From Algoriphagus ratkowskyi (GTDB lineage: Bacteria; Bacteroidota; Bacteroidia; Cytophagales; Cyclobacteriaceae), in contig NZ_MSSV01000011.1 in assembly GCF_002150505.1 (NCBI RefSeq), positions 1 through 64,000 of the forward strand: DNA of 64,000 bases, given 5' to 3'. Positions within the stretch are counted from its first letter, which is position 1; every line of letters begins with the position of its first letter. Below, in pieces: positions 1-9,584 of this stretch. The notes below the pieces were generated by a model that was not told the origin of the DNA, did no database searches, and saw only the letters and a list, made by a program, of their open reading frames with translations. The position numbers were made by a program, and so were the translations under genes.

Positions 1-1227
1 CCACAAAATAACAAGTATGGATTTTTTCCAGCAGTTTCCGCTGCCTGGAGAGTGTCTGAAGAAGACTTCTTCAAGAATATCAGTGCAATTTCTGATTTTA
101 AGATTCGAGGATCTTATGGTTTGACAGGTAATGCAGGGGCTATTTCACCTTACCAATCTTTGGCAACCATTGGCTCTGGATCTTCCTATAACTTGGGCAA
201 TTTGTATGCAACAGGTTTGGCTCCTAATGGAATTGCAAACCCTGATTTGAAATGGGAACGTTCTTTTCAGACAAATTTTGGTATTGATTTAAGTTTTCTT
301 GATGATAGATTCAACTTCGTAGCTGACTATTATATAAAGAGAACTGAAGATCTACTTTACACTAAAATATTGCCACAGAGTTCAGGCTATGGTTCTATCG
401 TAGGTAATTTTGCTGAACTACAAAACAAAGGTTTGGAAATGTCCTTGTCTGCGGTTGTAATCAATAAGGCGCTAAACTGGAATGTCAACGCAAATATTTC
501 ATTTAATAGAAATAAAGTGCTTGGACTTGATGGTGATGTCAATGAAGCATTCGTCAACTCTTACAGTGTAGTTTCTGTAGGTCAACCCTTAGGTGTATTT
601 AAGACATTTGTTTTTGATGGCATTTATCAAACAGGAGAAGAGATTCTTCCAGGCTCTGGAAGTAGAACTGGAGGTACCAAAGTAAAAGATGTCAACGAGG
701 ACGGAATGATATCTAACGCTGACCAGGTAATTACGGGAAACCCTAATCCTGACTATGTTTTTGGAATATCTAATAACCTTAGCTATAAGGGTTTTGATCT
801 GAATTTTTTCATTTCAGGTTCTGTGGGTAATGATATTTATAATGTGAGTAGATATACTCTTGAAAATCCTTTGGGTAACAGAAATGTTCTTGCAGGTCTT
901 GCTGACAGATGGTCTCCTACAAATCCTTCTCAGGAGTATGTGTCTGGTTTTCAAGGCGGAAGACTGCCGATTTCAGATCGCTTCTTGGAAGATGGTACCT
1001 ATATTAGACTAAAGAATATCTCGTTAGGCTATACTTTGACAGATGTCAAAGGATTCCAGAAGATTCGGGTTTACCTGAGTAGTAATAATTTGCTGACTAG
1101 CACAAATTATACAGGATATGATCCTGAGGTCAACTCTTATGGTGGATCTAACACAGCTATAGGAATTGACAACTTGGTTTACCCTGTTGCTAAATCATAC
1201 TTGGTTGGTGTCCAGATATCTTTCTAA
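1..1227 (+). CDS. SusC-family TonB-dependent outer-membrane transporter, C-terminal part
   Basis: The reading frame is open from base 1, so this is the 3' part of a gene that begins outside the window; the GTG at 52 is an internal Val codon. About 408 residues are present, whereas whole SusC proteins are near 1000. The visible part is the beta-barrel end: the early [14 protein letters not shown] stretch, repeated aromatic-rich strands, [20 protein letters not shown], a [19 protein letters not shown] segment, the calcium-site-like [13 protein letters not shown], and a final GVQISF typical of barrel proteins ending in Phe. SusC proteins import glycan fragments across the outer membrane using TonB energy, with SusD as the lid. 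SusD starts 20 bases downstream, which supports a susCD operon. Family assignment is firm; the substrate is unknown. Confidence 0.96.
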   Translation, partial: PQNNKYGFFPAVSAAWRVSEEDFFKNISAISDFKIRGSYGLTGNAGAISPYQSLATIGSGSSYNLGNLYATGLAPNGIANPDLKWERSFQTNFGIDLSFLDDRFNFVADYYIKRTEDLLYTKILPQSSGYGSIVGNFAELQNKGLEMSLSAVVINKALNWNVNANISFNRNKVLGLDGDVNEAFVNSYSVVSVGQPLGVFKTFVFDGIYQTGEEILPGSGSRTGGTKVKDVNEDGMISNADQVITGNPNPDYVFGISNNLSYKGFDLNFFISGSVGNDIYNVSRYTLENPLGNRNVLAGLADRWSPTNPSQEYVSGFQGGRLPISDRFLEDGTYIRLKNISLGYTLTDVKGFQKIRVYLSSNNLLTSTNYTGYDPEVNSYGGSNTAIGIDNLVYPVAKSYLVGVQISF

Positions 1228-1247
1228 CTCCCAAAAAAAATTACTAA

Positions 1248-2732
1248 ATGAAAAATTTACTTTCAATACTTTGTGTCATTTGGCTCGCTTTCGGATTAAC
1301 ATCCTGTGAGCTTCAGGAAGATGTTTATTCTAGTATTACTACAGATAACTTCTTCCAAACTGCCGGCGATGCCGAAACGGCTTTAATAGCTGCATATGAT
1401 CCCATGGCTGATTTGTACAATGCGGCTACGCATTCTTCAGATTTTGGTACAGATCAGATTTATCCACGACCTGTTGTGGCTAGAGATACTTATACCTTGT
1501 TTACTTACGACCAAAATTACTCTTCTCAAAAAAGTTTTGGTAGAACTTTCGAATCTCCTTTTCAAACATGGACCTCATGCTATGCGGGTATAGAACGAGC
1601 AAACTGGATTCTTGATAAAGTTCCAACTATTGTAATGGATCAAACTAGGAAGAGCTCAATTTTGGGGGAAGCGTATTTCCTGAGAGCTTTCTATCTATGG
1701 ATGCTTACCAAGAACTTTGGTGATGTGGTGATTAAAACTGCTCCAAGTAAAAGTGAACTTGATGCTTATAATGCAAAAAGTTCTGTGGCTGAAGTATATG
1801 GTCAGATTTTCGAAGATTTAGATCTAGCAGTTATGAATTTAACTTCATATGCTACACAGACACCTCAATTTGGAAGACCGTCCAAAGAGGCCGCTATGGC
1901 TCTTTATGCAAAAGCTGCTTTGTATGGTGGTGAATTTCAGACTTCATTAGATATGGCAGAGGCTGTTATTAATTCTGGAACTTATCGCCTATTGGATTCT
2001 GTAGAGGATGTATTTGATGTGGATAAAGAGACAGAGGCTCGTGCCGAAAACATTTGGTCTTACGAGAGTATTTCTGCGGTGCCTGGTAGAGGAACTCAAG
2101 TACCTTCCTTATATGGACCTGCAAGTAGCTCAGGACCTGAATATGGCAACAGTTCGTATGGATCTGCCTTTGCTTATCAGTCTTTCTACGATTCATTTGA
2201 TCCAAAGGATCAGAGAAGAAATCTCCTAGCTACTTCATACATCAATAAAAGTGGCGTAGTTGTACCTCAGGAAAAGATCACTCCAGTAACTACAGACGGT
2301 GTCTTAGTAGGCAAATTTAAAGATCCGAATTCTAACGGTAACAGTTATGCTATTAACCTCCCGATAATCAGAATGGCAGATGTCTATTTGATAGCTGCAG
2401 AAGCAGAAGCTAAGTTGAATGGATCATCCAGTAAAGCTTATGGTTTTATAGATAAGGTTAGAAATAGAGCTGGTTTGGATGATCTTAAATCTGGATTAGG
2501 TAAAGAAGAATTCATTAATGCAGTAATTCAGGAGAGATCTTGGGAGTTATTTGGTGAAGCCGATAGATGGTATGACTTAACTAGGACTGGGAAATTTTTA
2601 ACAGTTATTCCAACCGCGGTTAATTCTATTTTCCCTGTAAGGAAACCAGAACCGAAGCACCGTTATTTCCCTATTCCTTTGGATGAAGTAAATGCAAATC
2701 CGCTTTTGGAGCAAAATCCTGATTGGCAATAG
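1248..2732 (+). CDS. SusD/RagB-family glycan-binding outer-membrane lipoprotein
   Basis: At 494 residues this has the usual SusD length. The N-terminus is a lipoprotein signal with lipobox LTSC (Cys20). The family pattern follows: an acidic DNFFQTAGDAETALIAAYDP segment, a central FLRAFYLWMLTKNFGDVV helix pair of TPR type, and the C-terminal RSWELFGEADRWYDLTRTG and FPIPLDEVNANPLLEQNPDW signatures. SusD proteins sit on the cell surface, bind the oligosaccharide and hinge over the SusC barrel. The gene follows susC by 20 bases and is followed by a strong hairpin. Binding residues for a particular sugar cannot be identified from sequence alone. Confidence 0.97.
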   Translation: MKNLLSILCVIWLAFGLTSCELQEDVYSSITTDNFFQTAGDAETALIAAYDPMADLYNAATHSSDFGTDQIYPRPVVARDTYTLFTYDQNYSSQKSFGRTFESPFQTWTSCYAGIERANWILDKVPTIVMDQTRKSSILGEAYFLRAFYLWMLTKNFGDVVIKTAPSKSELDAYNAKSSVAEVYGQIFEDLDLAVMNLTSYATQTPQFGRPSKEAAMALYAKAALYGGEFQTSLDMAEAVINSGTYRLLDSVEDVFDVDKETEARAENIWSYESISAVPGRGTQVPSLYGPASSSGPEYGNSSYGSAFAYQSFYDSFDPKDQRRNLLATSYINKSGVVVPQEKITPVTTDGVLVGKFKDPNSNGNSYAINLPIIRMADVYLIAAEAEAKLNGSSSKAYGFIDKVRNRAGLDDLKSGLGKEEFINAVIQERSWELFGEADRWYDLTRTGKFLTVIPTAVNSIFPVRKPEPKHRYFPIPLDEVNANPLLEQNPDWQ

Positions 2733-2740
2733 AGATTCTT

Positions 2741-2779
2741 TTACCCGTAGTGTACTAGTGAATTTTACACTACGGGTAA
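2741..2779 (+). terminator. Strong stem-loop after susD
   Basis: A perfect 14-bp inverted repeat (2741-2754 with 2766-2779, 11-base loop) lies 9 bases after the susD stop, with a short ATTTT run after it. It could be a partial terminator or an mRNA-stabilising 3' end that keeps susCD expression above that of the downstream genes. The T tract is short for a full intrinsic terminator. Confidence 0.6.
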
Positions 2780-2857
2780 TTTTCAGTTCAGTGCTACATC
2801 GATAGCATATCAATAAACAAACTCTCAGCAAGCCTTAATAAGTTTGCTCATTTTAGT

Positions 2858-4516
2858 ATGGATTACCTCGATTACACTACCATTATTCTCTTTACCCTGA
2901 TCATCATGGTTGTGGGTTTATCCTTTGGAAAACAGGGAGGAGATATGAAGTCTTTCTTCGCTGCTGGAGGAGCCGTTCCTTGGGGAATAAACGGTCTTTC
3001 GCTGTTCATGAGTTTTTTCTCCGCAGGTACTTTTGTGGTCTGGGGATCAATTGCTTATGAGTATGGGCTTGTAGCGATCACTATACAGATGGCTATGTGT
3101 CTAGCTGGATTTTTGATTGGGTATTTTATAGCACCCAAGTGGCGAGGAACCAATGCATTAACAGTAGCAGAGTACTTGACCAAACGCTTTGGGCAGAAAG
3201 TCCAAAAATATTACACCTACCTCTTTTTGTTTTTGTCTCTAGGCTATACAGGTGCTTTTCTATATCCTGTTGCCAAAATCGTCAACGTTTCTACTGGTTT
3301 TGATATCTACTATTCTATTCTTCTTTTAGGAGGAATCATCATGGTCTATACCGCGGTAGGAGGTCTATGGGCAGTGGTGGTGACAGATGTGCTACAGTTC
3401 GTGATACTTACAGCTGCAGTATTGATTGTATTGCCTTTATCAATAGATAAAGTAGGTGGACTAGCCACTTTCGCAGAAACTGCTCCTGAAACCTTTTTTA
3501 ATGTATTTAATGGGGAGTATACTCCGCTATTTATAATAGCATTCTGTGCGTACAACTTAGTATTTATAGGCGGAAACTGGGCCTATGTGCAGCGCTACAC
3601 CAGTACCAAAAACAAGAAATCAGCAAGTAAAGTTGGCTATTTATTTGGCGCTTTATACTTGGTAAGTCCGATTATATGGATGTTGCCACCAATGATTTAC
3701 AAAGTAATAAATCCTTCATTACAGGGATTAGAGGCTGAAGGAGCCTACCTCATGATCTGTAAGGAAGTGCTTCCGGTTGGAATGCTTGGACTGATGATCG
3801 GAGGGATGATTTTCGCCACTGCCAGTTCTGTAAACACCTCATTGAATTTGGCCGCTGCAGTTCTTACAAATGATATTTACAAGCCCCTGAAACCAAAAGT
3901 ATCGGATAAAAGTCTGATGCGTTTTGCACGATTGTCTACACTAGTATTTGGTATTTTGACTATCGGAGTCGCATTTTTGGTACCTCTTGCTGGAGGAATA
4001 GTAGAGGTAGTTTTGAGTATAGGTGCTGTGACCGGTGGGGCACTTTATGGTCCTGCTATTTGGGCCTTATTCTCAAAAAAGCAAAATGGCACTTCAATTC
4101 TTGGTGTGACGATCATAAGTTTATCGGTCAACCTGTTTTTTAAATTTTTGTCTCCAACGCTCCTCGGTTTTTCTCTAGATAGAAGCGAAGAAATGATACT
4201 GGGAGTGGGACTTCCTTTCCTAATGCTTTTGGCATATGAATTAATTGGAAAAGAGAACGCCAGAGATCCCAATTCTTACGCCATCGAAGAGGTAATCGAT
4301 GAAGCCTCAATTTCAAGCGGAGAGATACAGAATTTGTATGGGATCAAAGTGCTTTCAATAGCGATGGCTACCATCGGCGCTTTATTCCTGATTCTTACAT
4401 TTTGGGCGGATCAAGCTGCCATTTACTTAATGATCCTTGGTGTAGTGATCACCGGATTAGGAGGCTTGCTCTATCGGTATGCCACACAGTCTTTTAAACT
4501 TCAAAAAGAGAAATAA
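2858..4516 (+). CDS. Sodium:solute symporter (SSS family)
   Basis: This 552-residue protein is almost wholly hydrophobic, with about 13-15 predicted membrane segments. It starts with MDYLDYTTIILFTLIIMVVG and contains the SSS-type GGDMKSFFAAGGAVPWG segment, a GTNALTVAEYLTKRFG motif and GGMIFATASSVNTSLNLAAAV in the TM8-like sodium-site region. SSS transporters move sugars, amino acids or other organics with Na+ across the inner membrane. Lying between susD and the PUL enzymes, it is the best candidate for inner-membrane uptake of the released product. It starts at ATG 2858 and its stop is 7 bases before the preferred start of the next gene, so the two are probably co-transcribed. Substrate is unknown. 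Confidence 0.93.
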   Translation: MDYLDYTTIILFTLIIMVVGLSFGKQGGDMKSFFAAGGAVPWGINGLSLFMSFFSAGTFVVWGSIAYEYGLVAITIQMAMCLAGFLIGYFIAPKWRGTNALTVAEYLTKRFGQKVQKYYTYLFLFLSLGYTGAFLYPVAKIVNVSTGFDIYYSILLLGGIIMVYTAVGGLWAVVVTDVLQFVILTAAVLIVLPLSIDKVGGLATFAETAPETFFNVFNGEYTPLFIIAFCAYNLVFIGGNWAYVQRYTSTKNKKSASKVGYLFGALYLVSPIIWMLPPMIYKVINPSLQGLEAEGAYLMICKEVLPVGMLGLMIGGMIFATASSVNTSLNLAAAVLTNDIYKPLKPKVSDKSLMRFARLSTLVFGILTIGVAFLVPLAGGIVEVVLSIGAVTGGALYGPAIWALFSKKQNGTSILGVTIISLSVNLFFKFLSPTLLGFSLDRSEEMILGVGLPFLMLLAYELIGKENARDPNSYAIEEVIDEASISSGEIQNLYGIKVLSIAMATIGALFLILTFWADQAAIYLMILGVVITGLGGLLYRYATQSFKLQKEK

Positions 4517-4523
4517 TTCATTT

Positions 4524-6812
4524 ATGCATACTATGATACTAGAAGGTATTGAAAGCGGAAAGAGAAAATCTCATTCGATAACGCTAGCTTCAGATTTGGT
4601 GATTGTGGGTGGGGGAATGGCTGGCACATGTGCCGCAATTACTGCCGCAAGAGAAGGTTTGAAAGTTACTTTGGTTCAAGATCGACCTGTGCTCGGAGGA
4701 AATGCTTCCTCGGAAATCCGACTTTGGGTACTTGGTGCGACCTCGCATATGGGTAACAATAATCGCTGGGCTCGAGAAGGAGGAGTTATCGATGAGTTGA
4801 TGGTCGAAAATATGTACAGAAATCCAGAAGGTAATCCGATTATTTTGGATACCATCTTGATAGAAAAAGTGTATTTGGAGGACAATATCAAGCTTTTATT
4901 GAATACCAGTGTGTACGAGTTGGAGAAAAGAGGTGAGGATCAAATTGACTTTGTCAAAGCCTTTTGTAGCCAAAACTCCACTGAATATATCCTGTCTGCG
5001 CCCTTATTTATGGATGCATCGGGAGACGGGATACTTGGATTTTTATCCGGTGCTGCCTTTAGAATGGGAGCTGAATCAAAGGAGGAATTTGATGAGCAAT
5101 TTGCCCCTGATCACAAGTATGGAGAGCTTTTGGGACATTCCCTTTATTTCTATAGCAAAGACACAGGCAAGCCTGTTCGCTATATAGCTCCGGCATATGC
5201 CAATACAGAATTATCAAAATTGCCAAGATTCAAAACCTTTAACCTTCGGGAAGATGGCTGCAGACTTTGGTGGGTAGAATATGGTGGACGTACGGATACC
5301 ATACACAACAGTGAAGATATCAAATGGGAGCTATGGCGGATTATCTATGGAATTTGGGATCATGTCAAAAACTCTGGTCAATATCCTAATGTAGAAAACC
5401 TGACTCTAGAGTGGGTGGGCACTATTCCTGGTAAAAGAGAAAGCCGAAGATTTGAAGGAGATTACATCATGCATCAAAAGGATGTGGTAGAGCAGCGAGA
5501 GCATTTTGATGCTGTTTCTTTTGGTGGATGGGCGCTAGATCTTCACCCTGCAGACGGGGTGTTCAGTGACAAACCTGGATGTACTCAATGGCATTCCAAA
5601 GGTGTCTATCAGATCCCTTTCCGAACGATGTATAGCAGAAACATCAAAAATCTGTTTTTGGGCGGAAGATTGATTAGTGCTAGCCATGTCGCATTCGGTT
5701 CTACACGAGTGATGGCTACCTGTGCTCACAATGGTCAAGCTATTGCAATGGCTGCCAAGCTTTGCAAAGAAAGGAATTTGCTTCCATCTGACCTGCTTGC
5801 CAGTGAACCTATGAAAGCGCTACAAACGCTCTTGATTCAATCGGGACAATACATTCCTAAATTGAGTTTAGGGTTAGAAAACAACTTTCTACAAGATGCT
5901 GAAATCCAAGTTTCCAGTGAACTTGAATTGAGTTCACTTGCAGCTGATGGACCATGGAAATCGTTGGAATTCTCTATGGCTCAGTTGCTTCCTGTATCAG
6001 AAGGACAACAGCTTTCAGTGAAGTTGATTATCAAGTCGAAGCAGAAATCTACGCTGAAGCTTGAAATTAGAAAGAGTCAGATCCTTGGTAATTATACCTT
6101 AGATGAATTGGTGGAGCGAAAGGAAATAGATGTCAACGAAGGGGAACATTCCTACCAGATTAACTTTGATTTTAAAAGCGACACAACACAATATGTGGCT
6201 TTATGTCTAATGCAAAATGATGAATTGGAAGTAAAATGCTCTTCAACACGCTTGACGGGAGTACTTTCGATTTTCAATAAATTCAATAAGTCAGTTGCGA
6301 CTAGTAGTATTCAATCTCCTCCTCCGGGAATTGGGATTGACGAGTTTGATTTCTGGGTTCCGGAAAGAAGGCCAAATGGTTACAATCTTGCCTTTGAATT
6401 AAATGATCCTCTGAAGGCCTTTGGAAAGGACAACTTAAGGAATGGAATATTCAGACCAACGGTAAAACCTAATGCCTGGGTTGCATCTATTGAAGACAAA
6501 AATCCTCAACTAAAACTTAGCTGGAGCTCGATCAAGTCAATAAAAGAAGTGACCTTGTTTTTTGATACTGATTTTGATCACCCGATGGAGTCTACATTGA
6601 TGGGCCATCCTGAATCTGAGATTCCTTTCTGTGTTAAATCTTACAGAATTAAGGATGGGAATGGTAAGCTATTGCATACCCAGGAAGCTAATCATCAAAC
6701 GATTAATATCATTTCATTTGAGCAAGCTGTCAGTACCAAGGAACTGATTATCGAATTGGATCACCCAAGTGAGAGCGTTCCTGCTGCATTATTCGGACTG
6801 ATCTGTAAGTAA
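4524..6812 (+). CDS. FAD-dependent oxidoreductase with C-terminal beta-rich region
   Basis: From ATG 4524 the protein has 762 residues; an ATG at 4479 would overlap the symporter and add 15 residues that do not look like family sequence. A Rossmann FAD site, LVIVGGGMAGTCAAITAAREG, begins near residue 26 and is followed by VLGGNASSEIRLWVLG, typical of the FAD-dependent oxidoreductase group common in PULs (Pfam FAD_oxidored type). FLGGRLISASHVAFGSTRVM, near residue 380, is the C-terminal part of the FAD fold. Residues of about 460-762 look like two beta-sandwich regions, possibly carbohydrate-binding. No signal peptide is visible, so it is probably cytoplasmic, acting on a sugar brought in by the adjacent symporter. 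Substrate and reaction are not known. Confidence 0.88.
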   Translation: MHTMILEGIESGKRKSHSITLASDLVIVGGGMAGTCAAITAAREGLKVTLVQDRPVLGGNASSEIRLWVLGATSHMGNNNRWAREGGVIDELMVENMYRNPEGNPIILDTILIEKVYLEDNIKLLLNTSVYELEKRGEDQIDFVKAFCSQNSTEYILSAPLFMDASGDGILGFLSGAAFRMGAESKEEFDEQFAPDHKYGELLGHSLYFYSKDTGKPVRYIAPAYANTELSKLPRFKTFNLREDGCRLWWVEYGGRTDTIHNSEDIKWELWRIIYGIWDHVKNSGQYPNVENLTLEWVGTIPGKRESRRFEGDYIMHQKDVVEQREHFDAVSFGGWALDLHPADGVFSDKPGCTQWHSKGVYQIPFRTMYSRNIKNLFLGGRLISASHVAFGSTRVMATCAHNGQAIAMAAKLCKERNLLPSDLLASEPMKALQTLLIQSGQYIPKLSLGLENNFLQDAEIQVSSELELSSLAADGPWKSLEFSMAQLLPVSEGQQLSVKLIIKSKQKSTLKLEIRKSQILGNYTLDELVERKEIDVNEGEHSYQINFDFKSDTTQYVALCLMQNDELEVKCSSTRLTGVLSIFNKFNKSVATSSIQSPPPGIGIDEFDFWVPERRPNGYNLAFELNDPLKAFGKDNLRNGIFRPTVKPNAWVASIEDKNPQLKLSWSSIKSIKEVTLFFDTDFDHPMESTLMGHPESEIPFCVKSYRIKDGNGKLLHTQEANHQTINIISFEQAVSTKELIIELDHPSESVPAALFGLICK

Positions 6813-6847
6813 AATTCTTAATTGAAATTTTATATGAATAGCGAAGA

Positions 6848-6995
6848 GTTGCCAGTAGACTTACTTTCTTAGGTTTGCTGGCAGGAAGACCGAAGACGGG
6901 TGACCGATATGGTCTCAATTCTTAAGTTTTACATGCCCTATCAAGCATTTGTCAGGTTAAAGGCAAAGGCAGATACACATATAAATTAACTAATA
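6848..6995. repeat. Intergenic GAAGAC-type repeat, copy 1
   Basis: The spacer contains GGAAGACCGAAGACGGGTGACC (core 6884-6905), followed by GGTCTCAATT. The order of short matches (GTTGCC, then AGA-CTT, GGAAGACCGA, GTGACC, TCAATT, a purine-rich tail) is also seen at 51343-51482, so the two spacers look like diverged copies of one element of about 150 bases. No ORF is present. Function is unknown. Confidence 0.4.
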
Positions 6996-9584
6996 ATGAA
7001 CCCTAAATTTCTTCTCTATAGCCTTTTCCTACTGATTTCTGGACAGCTATACGCTCAGCAAAAGGTTGCACTATCAAATCAGCGAATTCAGATCGAATGG
7101 ACCGAATCTGCCAAGGGTTGGGAGATCTCCAACCTATCCATTAGGAATGGGGAATTTTGGCAGGCAATAGAACATACCTCTGGAGAGTATATGCTGCTTT
7201 ATGCTGATGAGAAACCAGGGGATGAACCTCAGGAGGAATTCCTTACGAGTACAGGCAAGCCATTTCCAGGAGAAGAATATAAGTACATCATATCCACCTG
7301 GAAAGAAAGAACGTCTCCTGTGAATATGAATACTGCTGGGGAGGAATTGAGATTTTATCCTGACAAAGCTGAAAAGCTGAATGATTCAAGTATTCGATTT
7401 ACAAAGACTACGGATAGAGGTAAGATCACGAGTGTTTGGACACTAGCTTCTGGGAATTCTACGGATATTTCTATTCGGCAAGAAATGAAGTCAACGCTGA
7501 AGGGATATTATTCTCTGGCTAGTCCCACACTGCTTACCATTCCTGAATCAGAATTGCAATGGGCTACCGTTCCAGGATATTTTCATGGGAAAAAATTAGA
7601 AGAAAACATTCCGCTGTCCTATGCTTATGGGAATGGGGTTCCTGCTCGACCTATCGTGTTTAGCGAAAATACTGCGAGTACATTGAGTCCTATGATTACC
7701 TCAGCAAAGGGCTTTACAATTGCAGTCATTCCTGATCCGGGATTGGATAGAGATCCATGGGAAGCCGATGAGAACACACATTCCAAATGGCAAATTGGAC
7801 TTTCGCATATGAACAGAAATGCGCAATTGTCACCATCCATTTACTATCCTGTTTTGGGAGAGGTAAATAGCGAAATGAAGCCTGGGGATACCATGAATTA
7901 TGGATTTCGGGTAAGCATTGACACGGTGGATTGGTTTGCTATGCTAAATCATGCGGTTTATGATGTTTATGACTTTGAAGCTGGATTGAACCTCAGAAAA
8001 AACAAACAGTCTTTGAGTAATAGAGTGGAAGAGATGCATGACTACCTCATGGATCCAGAAACATCTTTATGGCGTACTGAGGAATTTGATGGGAAGGAAA
8101 TCGGAGCACAATCCTATCTAGGAGGGGTGGTAGGGTCTGATAAGGACGCCATGAAGAATGCTGATTATGGAGCTATGTGGATGCTTGCAAAAAGCACTAA
8201 AAACCAGCAAATCAATCAGCAAATACTTCCATATGCTCTGAATTTTAAACTGAAACAACAACAAACCACCGACGGCTTTTTCAAGGGAGCGGCGATTGGT
8301 CAATATTACCTTTACAAATCGAAGAAATTTGTAGAAGAGTGGGGGCAGATGGTCGAGCCAATTGGTTTGATGTATTACATCATGCTTGATGTGGGAAATA
8401 TCTTGCTTTTTGAACCTGATAATGCTGAGCTGCAGCAACGCTTGAGGTATGGTGCCGATCTATTGGTGGACTGGCAGAAGGCTGATGGCAGTTGGGTTGC
8501 TGCCTATGAGAGAGACGAATCGGAGATCTTTGAAGAAGTGAAGGATTTCAGACCGACTTTTTATGGATTGCTGGTAGCCTACAAGTTATTGGGCGATCAA
8601 AAATATCTTGATGCAGCTATAAAAGGAGCTAATTGGTTTATTGCAAATGGCGTTGAAAATGGAAGCTTTTTAGGCGTATGTGGAGATGTACGCTACATGC
8701 CTGATTTTGCAACTGGGCAAAGCGCACAGGCATTTTTAGATCTTTATGATCTAACCCAAGACGAGGCCTATAAAGATGCGGCGATTGCGACAGCAAAGAT
8801 TTATACAACACATGTCTATACTCATCCCATTCCTACACAAACTGTAAAATCTGTAAACGGGAAATCACTGCAAGATTGGGAAATCGCACAGGCAGGCTTG
8901 AGTTTCGAGCATGGAGGAGCGATTGGTTCGGCAAATGGTCATGGCCCTATTTTATTGGCAAGTCATGCAGGGATGTTTATCCGGATGTATGAATTGACGG
9001 GAGAGCAGATTTTTGCAGATATGGCACGTTCAGCAGCTATTGGACGTGATGCCTTTGTAAATAAAGAAACGAGTGTTGCTTCATACTATTGGAAAGTCAT
9101 GGATGCTGGTTCGGGCCCTTTCCCTCATCATGCTTGGTGGCAGATCGGGTGGATTACGGATTACCTGATGGCTGAGGTGGAAGTGCGCTCCAATCAAAAT
9201 ATCGTATTCCCTCGCGGATTTATCACGCCGAAAGTTGGGCCTCATCAAAGTTATGGTTTCGCTCCTGGGAAAGTGTTTGGTGAAAGGGCAGATCTGAGGA
9301 TTTTAACAAAAGGCCTAACAGTTAGTAATCCGTCTTTGGAGCATATCGTTGCAGAATCGGAGGATGGAAAAACTCTTCATATTATCCTATTGAACCAATA
9401 TTATCAACAGCAAGAAGGTACGATCATGTTGGATTTGAAAGAAGCTGGAATAGCCTCTGATGTAAAATCCATTCAGGTTTTGGATGCCAATGGGAAATCT
9501 ATCAAGAAGGTGGAAAAAGAAGGGAAATGGAATGTAGCGATTGAAGGATTCGGCATGTCAGTATTGAAAATAGAGTTGCAATGA
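6996..9584 (+). CDS. Large secreted protein, probable (alpha/alpha)6-barrel glycan-active enzyme
   Basis: The protein has 862 residues with a signal peptide (MNPKFLLYSLFLLISGQLYAQQ). Residues of about 25-330 look beta-rich. Residues of about 340-730 are helical with repeating hairpin units: ADYGAMWMLAK (about 389), YGADLLVDWQKADGSW, FRPTFYGLLVAYKLLGDQKYLDAA, GQSAQAFLDLYDLTQDEAY and FPHHAWWQIGWITDYLM (about 708). Repeats of this kind suggest a six-hairpin glycosidase toroid as in GH88/GH105, polysaccharide lyases and related families. The C-terminal 110 residues look beta-rich. I could not assign a family or a catalytic residue. The stop overlaps the start of the next gene by 4 bases (ATGA), so it is translationally coupled to the GH31 enzyme. 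Confidence 0.75.
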   Translation: MNPKFLLYSLFLLISGQLYAQQKVALSNQRIQIEWTESAKGWEISNLSIRNGEFWQAIEHTSGEYMLLYADEKPGDEPQEEFLTSTGKPFPGEEYKYIISTWKERTSPVNMNTAGEELRFYPDKAEKLNDSSIRFTKTTDRGKITSVWTLASGNSTDISIRQEMKSTLKGYYSLASPTLLTIPESELQWATVPGYFHGKKLEENIPLSYAYGNGVPARPIVFSENTASTLSPMITSAKGFTIAVIPDPGLDRDPWEADENTHSKWQIGLSHMNRNAQLSPSIYYPVLGEVNSEMKPGDTMNYGFRVSIDTVDWFAMLNHAVYDVYDFEAGLNLRKNKQSLSNRVEEMHDYLMDPETSLWRTEEFDGKEIGAQSYLGGVVGSDKDAMKNADYGAMWMLAKSTKNQQINQQILPYALNFKLKQQQTTDGFFKGAAIGQYYLYKSKKFVEEWGQMVEPIGLMYYIMLDVGNILLFEPDNAELQQRLRYGADLLVDWQKADGSWVAAYERDESEIFEEVKDFRPTFYGLLVAYKLLGDQKYLDAAIKGANWFIANGVENGSFLGVCGDVRYMPDFATGQSAQAFLDLYDLTQDEAYKDAAIATAKIYTTHVYTHPIPTQTVKSVNGKSLQDWEIAQAGLSFEHGGAIGSANGHGPILLASHAGMFIRMYELTGEQIFADMARSAAIGRDAFVNKETSVASYYWKVMDAGSGPFPHHAWWQIGWITDYLMAEVEVRSNQNIVFPRGFITPKVGPHQSYGFAPGKVFGERADLRILTKGLTVSNPSLEHIVAESEDGKTLHIILLNQYYQQQEGTIMLDLKEAGIASDVKSIQVLDANGKSIKKVEKEGKWNVAIEGFGMSVLKIELQ

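Noticed and set aside
4479..4523. Upstream ATG for the FAD oxidoreductase
   Set aside because: It lies inside the symporter gene and adds residues unlike the family; ATG 4524 follows the symporter stop by 7 bases.
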